Assembly (NCBI GenBank): GCA_017625095.1
Contig: JAGALQ010000020.1
Location: 94,297-158,296, forward strand
DNA: 64,000 nt
Origin: Clostridia bacterium
GTDB lineage: Bacteria > Bacillota > Clostridia > Oscillospirales > Acutalibacteraceae
Reading direction: 5' to 3'
Positions 17,197 through 25,654 of the stretch are shown here, in pieces. The notes below the pieces were generated by a model. The model ran no database searches. It was given only the letters and a program-made list of their open reading frames with translations, and was not told where the DNA came from. How positions within the stretch are numbered: position 1 is the first letter of the stretch; the number at the start of each line of letters is the position of its first letter. Position numbers and translations under genes: made by a program.

Positions 17197-19689
17197 TCAA
17201 GCTTTTACAGCCTTTGAAATCTCAACAGCTGCAGGCAAAGCGGCACAGAGCACGACAACCAGCAGCCACTGTGCGACACCAAGCGGCACAACCGAAAAAA
17301 GAGCTGCCGCCGACGGAAGCATAACCACACCGACCTGAAGCAGCAGGCATACCGCAAAGGCAAGATTCATCCTGCGGTTTGAAAACCAACCGATCTTAAA
17401 CAGCGACCGCTCACTGCGTGAATTGAGTGCATGCACAAGCTCACCGATGCTCATCGTGCAAAAACACACCGTACGACCGACCTGCTCACCCCACAGTGAG
17501 CGACCCAAAGCGAAACCGAGAAGTGCAAGCGCACCGATAAACACACCCTCCAACGCAATATCAAACCATCCGCTTTTTGTAAACAATCCCTTTTTCGGGT
17601 CAACGGGCGGTCTTTTCATAATTTCGCTGTCGGTTTTTTCTGTTCCGAGTGCCATTGCAGGCAGCGAATCCGTGACAAGATTTGTCCACAGCAGCTGAAT
17701 GGGCAGCATAGGTGCAGGCATACCGATAATACCTGCGACAAAAATAAGAATTATTTCGCCGATGTTACTGCTCAGCAGGAATCTTACAACCTTTCTGATA
17801 TTGTCATATATTCCTCTGCCCTCTCGCACAGCTCTGACTATCGTTGCAAAGTTGTCATCTGCCAGCACAATATCCGCCGCACCTTTTGCAACCTGGGTGC
17901 CGCATTTCCCCATTGCGCAGCCGATGTCTGCCGCCTTGAGTGCAGGCGCATCGTTGACACCGTCACCCGTCATAGCGGTGACCTCACCGTTTGAGCGCAG
18001 TGCCTTGACGATTCTTACCTTGTGCTCTGGACTTACACGGGCAAAGACCCGCTCTTTTTTCACTGTTTCACACAGCTCACTGTCGCTGAGCATATCAAGC
18101 CTTGCACCTGTTACGGCAGGTCTGCCTTTTTCACAAATTCCGAGCCTTGATGCAATCGCACAAGCGGTGCGTGGGTTATCACCCGTTATCATCACGGGCG
18201 TTATACCTGCCTGCTTACACAGCGCAACAGCCTGCGCCGCCTCTTTTCTTTCGGGGTCTTCAATGCCGATAAGACCGACAAATTCAAATCCGCCCTGCTC
18301 TTTAACTGCAACCGCAAGCACACGAAGTCCTCCATCCGCCATACGGTCGTTAAACAGCGGAGCGTTGCCGACAAAACGGCATATATCAAATATTTTTTCG
18401 GGTGCACCCTTGATAACGGTGAGCATTTTTTCACCAATTTTCACAGTGACGCTCATCATCTTTTTTTCAGAGCTGAACGGTTCTTCACCCAGCCTTACCG
18501 CGCTGCTGTCAACACCGCCTGCCGCACACACAACGGCAACCTCTGTCGGCTCGCCCTGAGTTGCGGTTGCGTTGCAGCAAAGTGCCGCAGTTTTAAGAAT
18601 TTCTCTGCCCTCACCGCTGTCAGCATCAACCTCACCGTAAGCAGAAAACAGCTTTGAAACCGTCATTTTATTCTGTGTAAGAGTGCCCGTTTTATCCGAA
18701 CATATATATGTCGCACTGCCGAGAGCTTCAACGGCTGTAAGCCTGCGGATTATCGCCTTGTTTTTAGCCATAACCGACACACCCGTGCTGAGCACAACCG
18801 TCACAACGGCAGGCAGACCCTCGGGAATTGCGGCAACCGCAAGGCTGACGGCAAGCATAAAGCTGTCAAGCAGACCGTCACGCCTGAAAACACCGAGCAA
18901 AAACACAACCGCACAGATTGCAATTGCGCCAAGCCCCAGCACCTTGCCGATTTTTTCGAGCCTTAACTGAAGCGGAGTAAGCGGAACTTTTTCTTTGCCG
19001 AGCATATCGGCAATTCTGCCAATCTGCGTTTCCATTGCCGTGTGCGTAACAACCGCTTTTCCGTGACCGCCGAGCACGGTTGAGCCTGCATAAACACAGT
19101 TTATCCGCTCAGCAAGCGGTGTACTGCAATCAAGCTTTGCAGATGCATCTTTTTCAACGGGAAGCGCTTCACCTGTGAGTGAGCTTTCATTCATTCTGAT
19201 TTCAACAGACTGTATCAGCCTTGCATCTGCGGCAACCCTGTCGCCTGTGTTGAGAAAGAGCACATCGCCTCTGACAACCTGACTTGCGGGAATTTTGAGC
19301 GTTTCACCGCCGCGCACAACAGTTGCCTCGGGTGCAGACAGCTCCTTTAAATTCTCAAGCGCACGCTCCGCACGGCTTTCCTGAATAACACCGACAAGAG
19401 CATTAACAATAACAATGGCAAGAATTATTATCGGGTCAACAAAAGAGCCTTCACCCTCAAGAAATGCAGTGACAAACGAGATTGCCGCCGCAATCAGCAG
19501 AGTTATTACCATAAAGTCTTTGAACTGAGAAAAGAATCTGAGCAGAAATCCTCTTTTCTTTTTTTCGGCAAGTCTGTTTTCGCCATCTCTCTCAAGCCGC
19601 TGCCTTGCTTTTTCCGCGGTCAGACCGCTCTTTATATCCGTGCCGAGCTCAGCCGCAGCATCACCGACACTCACTGCGTGAAAATCCAT
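17197..19689 (-). CDS. Calcium-type P-type cation-transporting ATPase
   Basis: 830 aa, slightly shorter than the typical 870-900. It has the cation ATPase N-terminal domain, the actuator motif TGEALPVEKD (about residue 170), IPEGLPA in M4 (calcium-type ion site), the phosphorylation motif DKTGTLTQNKMT (Asp near 332), the nucleotide-binding domain, TGDNPRTA and the hinge motif GDGVNDAPALKAADIG (about 573). The C-terminal six membrane helices include QLLWTNLVTDSLPAMALG, the M6 NxxTD pattern of Ca-ATPases. The family pumps Ca2+ (or Mn2+) out of the cytosol at the expense of ATP. The gene diverges from rnpB, with only about 100 bp between them. Confidence 0.93.
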   Translation of the reverse strand: MDFHAVSVGDAAAELGTDIKSGLTAEKARQRLERDGENRLAEKKKRGFLLRFFSQFKDFMVITLLIAAAISFVTAFLEGEGSFVDPIIILAIVIVNALVGVIQESRAERALENLKELSAPEATVVRGGETLKIPASQVVRGDVLFLNTGDRVAADARLIQSVEIRMNESSLTGEALPVEKDASAKLDCSTPLAERINCVYAGSTVLGGHGKAVVTHTAMETQIGRIADMLGKEKVPLTPLQLRLEKIGKVLGLGAIAICAVVFLLGVFRRDGLLDSFMLAVSLAVAAIPEGLPAVVTVVLSTGVSVMAKNKAIIRRLTAVEALGSATYICSDKTGTLTQNKMTVSKLFSAYGEVDADSGEGREILKTAALCCNATATQGEPTEVAVVCAAGGVDSSAVRLGEEPFSSEKKMMSVTVKIGEKMLTVIKGAPEKIFDICRFVGNAPLFNDRMADGGLRVLAVAVKEQGGFEFVGLIGIEDPERKEAAQAVALCKQAGITPVMITGDNPRTACAIASRLGICEKGRPAVTGARLDMLSDSELCETVKKERVFARVSPEHKVRIVKALRSNGEVTAMTGDGVNDAPALKAADIGCAMGKCGTQVAKGAADIVLADDNFATIVRAVREGRGIYDNIRKVVRFLLSSNIGEIILIFVAGIIGMPAPMLPIQLLWTNLVTDSLPAMALGTEKTDSEIMKRPPVDPKKGLFTKSGWFDIALEGVFIGALALLGFALGRSLWGEQVGRTVCFCTMSIGELVHALNSRSERSLFKIGWFSNRRMNLAFAVCLLLQVGVVMLPSAAALFSVVPLGVAQWLLVVVLCAALPAAVEISKAVKA

Positions 19690-19752
19690 ACTCTTTCTCC
19701 CTTAAAATTTTCTTTTTTTAATATATATGCGGTCAGGTATGGCATTATTAAA

Positions 19753-19779
19753 TTGACATCACGCGCGTTTTGTTATAAA
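19753..19779 (+). promoter_or_regulatory. Promoter of rnpB
   Basis: A perfect TTGACA (19753-19758) and TATAAA (19774-19779) are separated by 15 bp. Predicted transcription would begin close to the first base of the RNase P RNA P1 stem at 19791. The short spacing is partly offset by the perfect -35 box. Confidence 0.65.
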
Positions 19780-19790
19780 ATATATATTCA

Positions 19791-20202
19791 ACAAGCGGAT
19801 TGGGCAGCTGCGGCGTCAGGGACTTATCACCCCTGCCGACGAGGAAAGTCCGGGCTTCACAGAGCAGGATAACGGCTAACGGCCGCCGAGGGTGACCTTA
19901 GGGACAGTGCAACAGAGATATACCGCCTGCTTAGGGTAGTGAGAATGAATCTGAATATGTTTTTTGGGTGTGTTCGGATTTGTTCTCGCTACCCTGGTGG
20001 GTAAGGGTGGAAAGGCGAGGTAAGAGCTCACCGGCGTGCAGGAGACTGCACGGCCCTGTAAACCCTATCCGAAGCAACACCGACCGAAGTGGCTTGCTCG
20101 GCCTATACTTCAACGGGTGGCTCGAGCACTGTGGCAACGCAGTGCCTAGAAAGATAGTTGCCTTAAACGACAGAACCCGGCTTACAGATCCGCTTGTTTT
20201 TT
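19791..20202 (+). ncRNA. rnpB: RNase P RNA (bacterial, class A-like)
   Basis: The P1 helix is closed by ACAAGCGGAT (19791-19800) and its exact complement at 20188-20197. The conserved core regions are present: GAGGAAAGTCCGGGCTTC (P4 5' strand, about 19840), CAGAGCAGGATAACGGCTAA, AGGGACAGTGCAACAGAGA (about 19900), GGTGGAAAGGCGAGGTAAGAG, AGGAGACTGCACGG, and the 3' region CAGAACCCGGCTTACAG (20171-20187). An extended P12-like hairpin spans about 19933-19996. The RNA is the catalytic subunit that trims the 5' end of pre-tRNAs. A T-run (20197-20202) directly follows P1; no other terminator is seen before the LCP gene 27 bp downstream. Confidence 0.95.
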
Positions 20203-20228
20203 CTCAGAAACGGAAGGAAAGAATCACG

Positions 20229-21404
20229 TTGGAAGACATTTACGTCGGCGGCAAAAAACCACGCCGCGATAACGATAAGAAACAAAAATCCAAACAAGGT
20301 GAAGACATATACATCACCCCGAGAAACAACAGCAATGACATTTATATCGGCAGCAGCCGAAAACGCAAGCCGCAGCTCAACAGTGAAGATTACGGTCTTG
20401 AGCCGGGCGGTACATTCGATTTTGACGGTGATGATTACAACGACGATCCTCCACCTCAAAAGGGTGATAAAAAGCCGAAGAAGAAGGGCGGTTTTTTCCG
20501 TAAGCTAAAGGCGCTTGTGCTTATTGCCGTTATTATTATCGGCATTGTCACCGGTCTGGTTTACCACACATTCAGCAGCATCAACTACACCGAATCGGGC
20601 CACAGCGAAAACGTTTTTCTTGACAGCAGCAAGCTTATGCAAAGCCCAATGGTGCAGAACATTCTGCTTATCGGTGTTGACCGCCGCAACCCTGACGAAT
20701 CCTCGCGATCGGACACAATGCTTCTCGTATCGGTTAACTCGGCCGCAAGAGCAATCAAGCTCACCTCATTTATGAGGGACTCTTACGTCTATATTCCCGA
20801 AATGAAGACGAAAGCCAAGCTGAACACTGCCTGTACCTGGGGCGGTGCACAGATGGTTATGGACACCATTGAATACAACTTCAACATCAAAATCGACCAC
20901 TATATGATGGTTGACTTCACAATGTTTGAGGATATAATCAACGGTCTTGGCGGTGTTGACGTTGAAGTCACCGAAAAAGAGGCAGTATATATGCGCGACA
21001 TCGTTCACCTCAAAAATGTAGTTTCGGGCAAATCCGTTCACCTCAACGGCAACGAAGCGCTCTGGTATTGCCGCATAAGAAAGCTCGACTCCGACTTTAT
21101 GCGCACGGGCAGACAGCGCAAGGTTATGACTGCGCTTATTAAAAAATGCAAAAGAACGAACCCTGTCGAGCTGTACGGTCTGCTCGGCGATGTTGTAAGC
21201 CGTGTTGAAACTGATATGTCGCCGCTTTCTCTTACGTGGCTGGCAGTCAACGGTCTTTTCCGCTACCTGCACTATGATATTGAGCAGGGCAGCGTACCTG
21301 CAGATGGCACATGGAGCAGCAAAAACATTGACGGACAGTTAGTGCTGAGCCTCGACCTTAACGAAAACGTAAAATATCTTGAAGAATTTATATACGAAAA
21401 ATAA
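20229..21404 (+). CDS. LytR-CpsA-Psr (LCP) family cell-wall glycopolymer ligase
   Basis: 391 aa from a TTG start at 20229, chosen because GGAAGGAAAG lies seven bases upstream; any longer frame would run through the RNase P RNA. The cytoplasmic tail (1-90) is highly charged and contains three copies of a DIY(V/I)-G/T motif (EDIYVGG, EDIYITP, NDIYIGS). One membrane helix follows (about 93-115). The extracellular LCP domain shows NILLIGVDRR, SRSDTMLLVSVN, LTSFMRDSYVYIP (the catalytic-type Arg residues and the Asp of the pyrophosphate site), GGVDVEV and NGNEALWYCRIRKLDSDFMRTGRQ. LCP enzymes move polyprenyl-linked polymers onto peptidoglycan. It may be co-transcribed with rnpB. Confidence 0.93.
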   Translation: MEDIYVGGKKPRRDNDKKQKSKQGEDIYITPRNNSNDIYIGSSRKRKPQLNSEDYGLEPGGTFDFDGDDYNDDPPPQKGDKKPKKKGGFFRKLKALVLIAVIIIGIVTGLVYHTFSSINYTESGHSENVFLDSSKLMQSPMVQNILLIGVDRRNPDESSRSDTMLLVSVNSAARAIKLTSFMRDSYVYIPEMKTKAKLNTACTWGGAQMVMDTIEYNFNIKIDHYMMVDFTMFEDIINGLGGVDVEVTEKEAVYMRDIVHLKNVVSGKSVHLNGNEALWYCRIRKLDSDFMRTGRQRKVMTALIKKCKRTNPVELYGLLGDVVSRVETDMSPLSLTWLAVNGLFRYLHYDIEQGSVPADGTWSSKNIDGQLVLSLDLNENVKYLEEFIYEK

Positions 21405-21423
21405 TCGGGGAGTAAAGCTGAAA

Positions 21424-22824
21424 ATGAAAAAATTTATGGATAAGGATTTTCTCCTTAACAACCCTGCCGCAAAGGAGCTTTTTGCAGCAGCAGACGAGAT
21501 GCCGATTTTTGACTGGCACTGTCACCTTTCGCCCAAAGAGATTTATGAAAACAAGCAGCCGTCAGACATCGCCTGGCTGATGCTTGCAGGCGACCACTAC
21601 AAATGGCGTGCAATGCGCTCCTTCGGTATTGACGAAAAATACATCACGGGTGATGCAAGCTGGCACGATAAGTTTGTTGCCTACGCTACAATGCTCGCCT
21701 ATGCTCCCGGCAATCCTCTCTATCACTGGACACATCTTGAGCTCCAGCGCTATTTCGGAATCGACACACCCTTAAGCGCAAAGACAGCAGAAGAAATATG
21801 GGAAAAAGCAAACGCACAGATTAACGCCGGCGGATTCACACCGCGTGAGCTTATTGCACGCTCAAACGTTGCCTGCGTTTACACAACGGACGACCCTGCG
21901 GATTCGCTCGAATATCACGTGCTTCTCGCACAGGACGAGAGCTTCAAAACAAAGGTTATTCCCGCATTCAGACCCGACAAAGCACTCGGAATTGAGCTGC
22001 CCTCATTCCGTCCGTGGCTCGCTTCACTCGAGGAGCGCATCGGCAGAAAGATTGAGAGCTACACAGCACTTGAAGAGGCACTGCTTGAAAGAATCGAAGT
22101 GTTCGCACAGATGGGCTGCCGCGCAAGCGACCACGCATTCACCTATGTGCCATATGCCGAGGCTACTGCAGACGAGCTTGAAGCAATATTCCAAAAGGGC
22201 AGACAGGGCCAGAGCTTCACAGCAGATGAGCTTGACGCTTACCGCACGGCACTGCTGCGCACGATGGCAAAGGAATATGCCCGCAGAGGTTGGGCAATGG
22301 AGCTTCACATCGGCCCGATGAGAAACAACAACACACTTATGTTCAACAAAATCGGTCCCGATACAGGCTTTGATTCAATTGACGATAAAGAGATTGCACA
22401 GCCGCTTTCACGCTTCCTTGACAGCCTTGCAAAAGAAGAGCTTCTGCCAAGAACAATACTCTTCACGCTCAATCCCAAGGATAACTACGTACTCGGCACA
22501 ATGCTCGGCAACTTCCAGAATTCCGATGCACCCGGCAAGATTCAGTTCGGCAGCGGTTGGTGGTTCAACGACAACCTCGACGGTATGCGTGAACAGATGA
22601 AGGCATTCTGCAACCTCTCCGTACTCGGCAAATTTGTCGGTATGGTCACAGACTCGCGCTCCTTCCTCTCCTACCCCAGACACGAGTATTTCCGCCGCAT
22701 TCTCTGCGGTCTGCTCGGCGATATGGTTGAGGACGGACTCTACCCCGACGATATGGAAACACTCAAGCAACTTGTTCAGGACGTATCCTATAACAACGCC
22801 GCAAAATATTTCGGTTTGGAGTGA
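21424..22824 (+). CDS. uxaC: Glucuronate isomerase (uronate isomerase)
   Basis: 466 aa, matching UxaC. The N-terminal WHCHLSPKEIYENK block holds the metal-binding HxH of this amidohydrolase-superfamily enzyme. LAGDHYKWRAMRSFGI, YTTDDPADSLEYH, WAMELHIGPMRNNN and GSGWWFNDNLDGMREQM are also family hallmarks. The enzyme interconverts glucuronate with fructuronate and galacturonate with tagaturonate, the first step of hexuronate use. The ATG at 21424 is supported by GGGGAG about 11 bases upstream. It begins 19 bp after the LCP gene and is followed after 6 bp by an aldo/keto reductase that may be co-transcribed. Confidence 0.96.
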   Translation: MKKFMDKDFLLNNPAAKELFAAADEMPIFDWHCHLSPKEIYENKQPSDIAWLMLAGDHYKWRAMRSFGIDEKYITGDASWHDKFVAYATMLAYAPGNPLYHWTHLELQRYFGIDTPLSAKTAEEIWEKANAQINAGGFTPRELIARSNVACVYTTDDPADSLEYHVLLAQDESFKTKVIPAFRPDKALGIELPSFRPWLASLEERIGRKIESYTALEEALLERIEVFAQMGCRASDHAFTYVPYAEATADELEAIFQKGRQGQSFTADELDAYRTALLRTMAKEYARRGWAMELHIGPMRNNNTLMFNKIGPDTGFDSIDDKEIAQPLSRFLDSLAKEELLPRTILFTLNPKDNYVLGTMLGNFQNSDAPGKIQFGSGWWFNDNLDGMREQMKAFCNLSVLGKFVGMVTDSRSFLSYPRHEYFRRILCGLLGDMVEDGLYPDDMETLKQLVQDVSYNNAAKYFGLE

Positions 22825-22830
22825 TAACAA

Positions 22831-23937
22831 ATGAAAAGACGCTTTAAAGGCATTGACGTTGAAGTTTTTCCGCTTGGCTTCGGCTGCATGAGATTCCCGA
22901 CAAAGGGTGGAAAGATTGATCGTGAAACGTCAACAAAAATGCTTCGTCACGCTATTGATGAGGGTGTAAACTACGTTGACACCGCATTCTACTATCACGA
23001 CGGTGAGAGTGAAGAATTTGTCGGCGAGGCTCTCAAAGACGGCTACCGCGAGCGCGTATATCTTGCAACCAAGTCGCCCGTATACGACCTCACAGATGAA
23101 ATTACATTTGAGGACAGATTCAACACCCAGCTCGAAAGACTTCAGACAGACTACGTTGATTTTTACCTTCTTCACACACTCAACCACGACCTGTGGAACA
23201 ACAAAGTGCTCAAATACAACGTGCTTGAGAGTATGCGCAAGGCAAAGGAAGAGGGCAAGATAAAATACCTCGGCTTTTCATTCCACGACGATATAGACCT
23301 TTTCAAAGAGATTGTTGACAGCTTTGACTGGGATTTCTGCCAGATTCAGCTCAACTATGTTGACCTTAAGCATCAGGCAGGTATTGAGGGACTTGAATAT
23401 GCTTATGCCAAGGGTATGAGCTGTGTTATTATGGAGCCGCTCAGAGGCGGCAGACTTGTAAAGGGTCTGCCCGAAAGAGTCAAGGCTGCACTGCCCAAGA
23501 GCAAGAGCAAGGTCGAGGTCGCACTCGACTTCCTCTGGGACAGAGAAGAGGTTGCTCTCGTGCTCAGCGGAATGAGCACCCCAAAGCAGGTTGAGGATAA
23601 TCTCCGCTATGCAAAGCGCAGCAGCGTCGGTATGCTTACAGCATATGAGAGAAAAGCGCTCAGCAAGGCAAACGACCTCTGGCACACAATGCCGCTTGTC
23701 GGCTGCACAGGCTGCGCCTACTGTATGCCCTGCCCATTCGGTGTCAACATCCCCGAATGCTTCACCGCATTCAACTCAACCGTTTATAAGGGTAAACGCG
23801 GCGCAAAAGAAGGCTATGATACGCTTGACGGCAAGGCTGACCTCTGCCGTGCCTGCGGCAAATGCAAGCCCTCATGTCCTCAGAACATAGACATCCCCGA
23901 AGAGCTTAAAAAGGTTAAAGAAACCTTCAGCGAATAA
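22831..23937 (+). CDS. Aldo/keto reductase with C-terminal ferredoxin-like domain
   Basis: 368 aa. The N-terminal aldo/keto reductase barrel (about 1-270) has GFGCMRFPTKGG, YVDTAFYYHDGESE (catalytic Asp and Tyr), LATKSP (catalytic Lys) and DFYLLHTLNH (catalytic His). The C-terminal part carries two four-cysteine clusters, GCTGCAYCMPCPFGVNIP (about 287-305) and CRACGKCKPSCPQNIDIP (about 338-355), for two [4Fe-4S] centres. This fused type is common in anaerobic Firmicutes. The likely reaction is reduction of a sugar-derived carbonyl; the extra Fe-S part may link it to ferredoxin. The location directly after uxaC suggests a role in uronate use, but this is inference. Confidence 0.9.
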   Translation: MKRRFKGIDVEVFPLGFGCMRFPTKGGKIDRETSTKMLRHAIDEGVNYVDTAFYYHDGESEEFVGEALKDGYRERVYLATKSPVYDLTDEITFEDRFNTQLERLQTDYVDFYLLHTLNHDLWNNKVLKYNVLESMRKAKEEGKIKYLGFSFHDDIDLFKEIVDSFDWDFCQIQLNYVDLKHQAGIEGLEYAYAKGMSCVIMEPLRGGRLVKGLPERVKAALPKSKSKVEVALDFLWDREEVALVLSGMSTPKQVEDNLRYAKRSSVGMLTAYERKALSKANDLWHTMPLVGCTGCAYCMPCPFGVNIPECFTAFNSTVYKGKRGAKEGYDTLDGKADLCRACGKCKPSCPQNIDIPEELKKVKETFSE

Positions 23938-23947
23938 ACGGCAAACA

Positions 23948-23983
23948 AATAAGACCGCTTCCCGAAAGAGAAGCGGTCTTATT
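23948..23983. terminator. Bidirectional intrinsic terminator
   Basis: AATAAGACCGCTTC pairs with GAAGCGGTCTTATT (14-bp stem). It lies between the convergent aldo/keto reductase and zinc-ribbon genes and serves both. Confidence 0.85.
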
Positions 23984-23997
23984 TATTTCTGTTTTAA

Positions 23998-24804
23998 TTA
24001 TTCAGCTACAACTGCCTCGCCGACTTTTTCTGCTTCAGCTTCTGCTGAGTAATCGGGAAGCTCCTTATACTTGACAACCATAGGATTCTTGACAAGAAGA
24101 AGGTTGACAACGATAACGGGGATATGAAGAGCTGCTGTGATGAATACGCCTGCGCCCATTGCACCGGTGATGATGTCGGGAAAGATAGCGTTGATGTTGC
24201 TTGCAAACTGACCGAACATAACGCCGCTGACGATAACGAGAACAGCGCTGAGAACGCTGACAACGATATTCTTTGCGCAGGATGACTTCTTTGATGAGCA
24301 GAAGTTTCTGCCGAAGTTGAGAATGCCCATAACAATAGAGAGAGCAAGCATAACAATTGCAAGAGCAAAGAAGATGAACGACTTGCCGACAACAGGTGAC
24401 TGAATAGCAGCAAGAAGACCGTCTACATCAAAGTAGTCTGTAAAGAACTCAACAACCTTGAGGATGCCGATATTGATCTCTGAAACAGCGCCGGGCTCTG
24501 AATAGAACGGGATGTTCTGAAGTGAGAGCTTTGCAAGCGGCACACCGATAAGGTCGAGGAAAAGACCTGCAACCGGAATGATTGAAAGAATGATTCTGGC
24601 AATCTGACGGGGACCGCCGATTGCGGAAGCCTTGAAGCGGTCGAGACCCTTCTGGAATTTTGCGTGCTCTGCCTCTGCTTTTTCTGCATCAGCAAGAAGG
24701 CGCTCTTCCATACCGTAATAAACCATATTTACGCCACACTTGGGACACTCGGGACGCCAATCAATCAATCTGAGCTTGGCATTACACTTAGGACACTTTG
24801 CCAT
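23998..24804 (-). CDS. Zinc-ribbon membrane protein of unknown function
   Basis: 268 aa. The N-terminus has a zinc ribbon, CPKCNAKLRLIDWRPECPKC (residues 4-23), with two CPxC knuckles. A charged helical stretch (about 30-60) and four hydrophobic segments follow (about 68-95, 135-160, 175-205 and 215-240). The C-terminal tail is acidic. The layout, with a metal-binding knuckle in the cytosol and several membrane helices, is frequent in Clostridia, but I do not recognise a named family. The ribosome binding site CGGAGG precedes the ATG. It is a single-gene unit ending at the shared terminator. Confidence 0.75.
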   Translation of the reverse strand: MAKCPKCNAKLRLIDWRPECPKCGVNMVYYGMEERLLADAEKAEAEHAKFQKGLDRFKASAIGGPRQIARIILSIIPVAGLFLDLIGVPLAKLSLQNIPFYSEPGAVSEINIGILKVVEFFTDYFDVDGLLAAIQSPVVGKSFIFFALAIVMLALSIVMGILNFGRNFCSSKKSSCAKNIVVSVLSAVLVIVSGVMFGQFASNINAIFPDIITGAMGAGVFITAALHIPVIVVNLLLVKNPMVVKYKELPDYSAEAEAEKVGEAVVAE

Positions 24805-24919
24805 ATCTGTTCCTCCGTTTTATATGTATTGCGCGGTACACGCGCATTTACTATTATAGTATTATTTATATTATCATAATACTTGAATAAAATCAACAAT
24901 TTTTTATTTAATTTTACGA

Positions 24920-25654
24920 TTATATTATAAATCCACCATCTACACTGAGGGTCTGACCCGTAATAAACGCAGATTTATCGGAAGAAAGGAAGAACACAGC
25001 CTGCGCAACCTCATTCGGCTCACCTGTGCGGCAAAGCGGAGTTTCATCACACAGTGCTGCCATATCCTCGGCATTCAGGTGAGAATTCATCTTTGTGTTT
25101 ATCACACCCGGCGCAATGCAGTTGACCGTAATACGGCTCGGACCGACCTCTTTGGCAAGTGCCTTTGTCAAGCCAATAACTGCAGCCTTCGAGGCGGAAT
25201 AGAGCACCTCACAGGAAGCACCGCTGATGCCCCACATAGACGAAACGTTGACAATGCTGCCGCACTGACGTCTTATCATTGAGGGCAGCACGGCACGGCA
25301 ACAGTTGACAACACCGAGAATGTTGACACCGAAAACCTGCTCATAATCTTCACGTGTTGTGTCGGTGAAAAGCTTCTGCTGAGACACCCCTGCGTTGTTG
25401 ACAAGCACATCAACTTCGCCCAGCTCCCGCTCAACGGTGTGCAGCATATTTTCCACCTGCTTTTCATCAGTCAGGTCTGCACAGACACAGACAGCCTCAC
25501 CGCCAAAAGAACAGATTTCTGCCTTCAGTGCATCGGCTGACGATTTATCTTTATTAAAATGTATTGCAACCTTATATCCTTCAGCGGCAAAAAACCGCGC
25601 ACAGGCGCTGCCGATACCACCGGAAGCGCCTGTGACTAAAACTGTTTTGCTCAT
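24920..25654 (-). CDS. SDR-family oxidoreductase (FabG-like)
   Basis: 244 aa, normal for classical short-chain dehydrogenases. It has the TGASGGIGSACA cofactor motif (residues 8-19), VLVNNAGVSQ (about 83-92), the catalytic Ser in SIVNVSSMWG (about 137), and YSASKAAV (catalytic Tyr and Lys about 150-155), then VNCIAPGVINTKM and the C-terminal ITGQTLSVDGGF. FabG enzymes reduce 3-oxoacyl-ACP with NADPH; many relatives act on other carbonyls. The ATG shares a base with the upstream lipoprotein stop (TAATG). That coupling is unusual for a fatty-acid gene, and no other fab genes are nearby. The substrate is therefore open. Confidence 0.88.
   Translation of the reverse strand: MSKTVLVTGASGGIGSACARFFAAEGYKVAIHFNKDKSSADALKAEICSFGGEAVCVCADLTDEKQVENMLHTVERELGEVDVLVNNAGVSQQKLFTDTTREDYEQVFGVNILGVVNCCRAVLPSMIRRQCGSIVNVSSMWGISGASCEVLYSASKAAVIGLTKALAKEVGPSRITVNCIAPGVINTKMNSHLNAEDMAALCDETPLCRTGEPNEVAQAVFFLSSDKSAFITGQTLSVDGGFII

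Noticed and set aside
19968-20228. Longer N-terminus for the LCP protein
   Set aside because: The frame is open upstream but it is the RNase P RNA gene; the TTG at 20229 has its own ribosome binding site.
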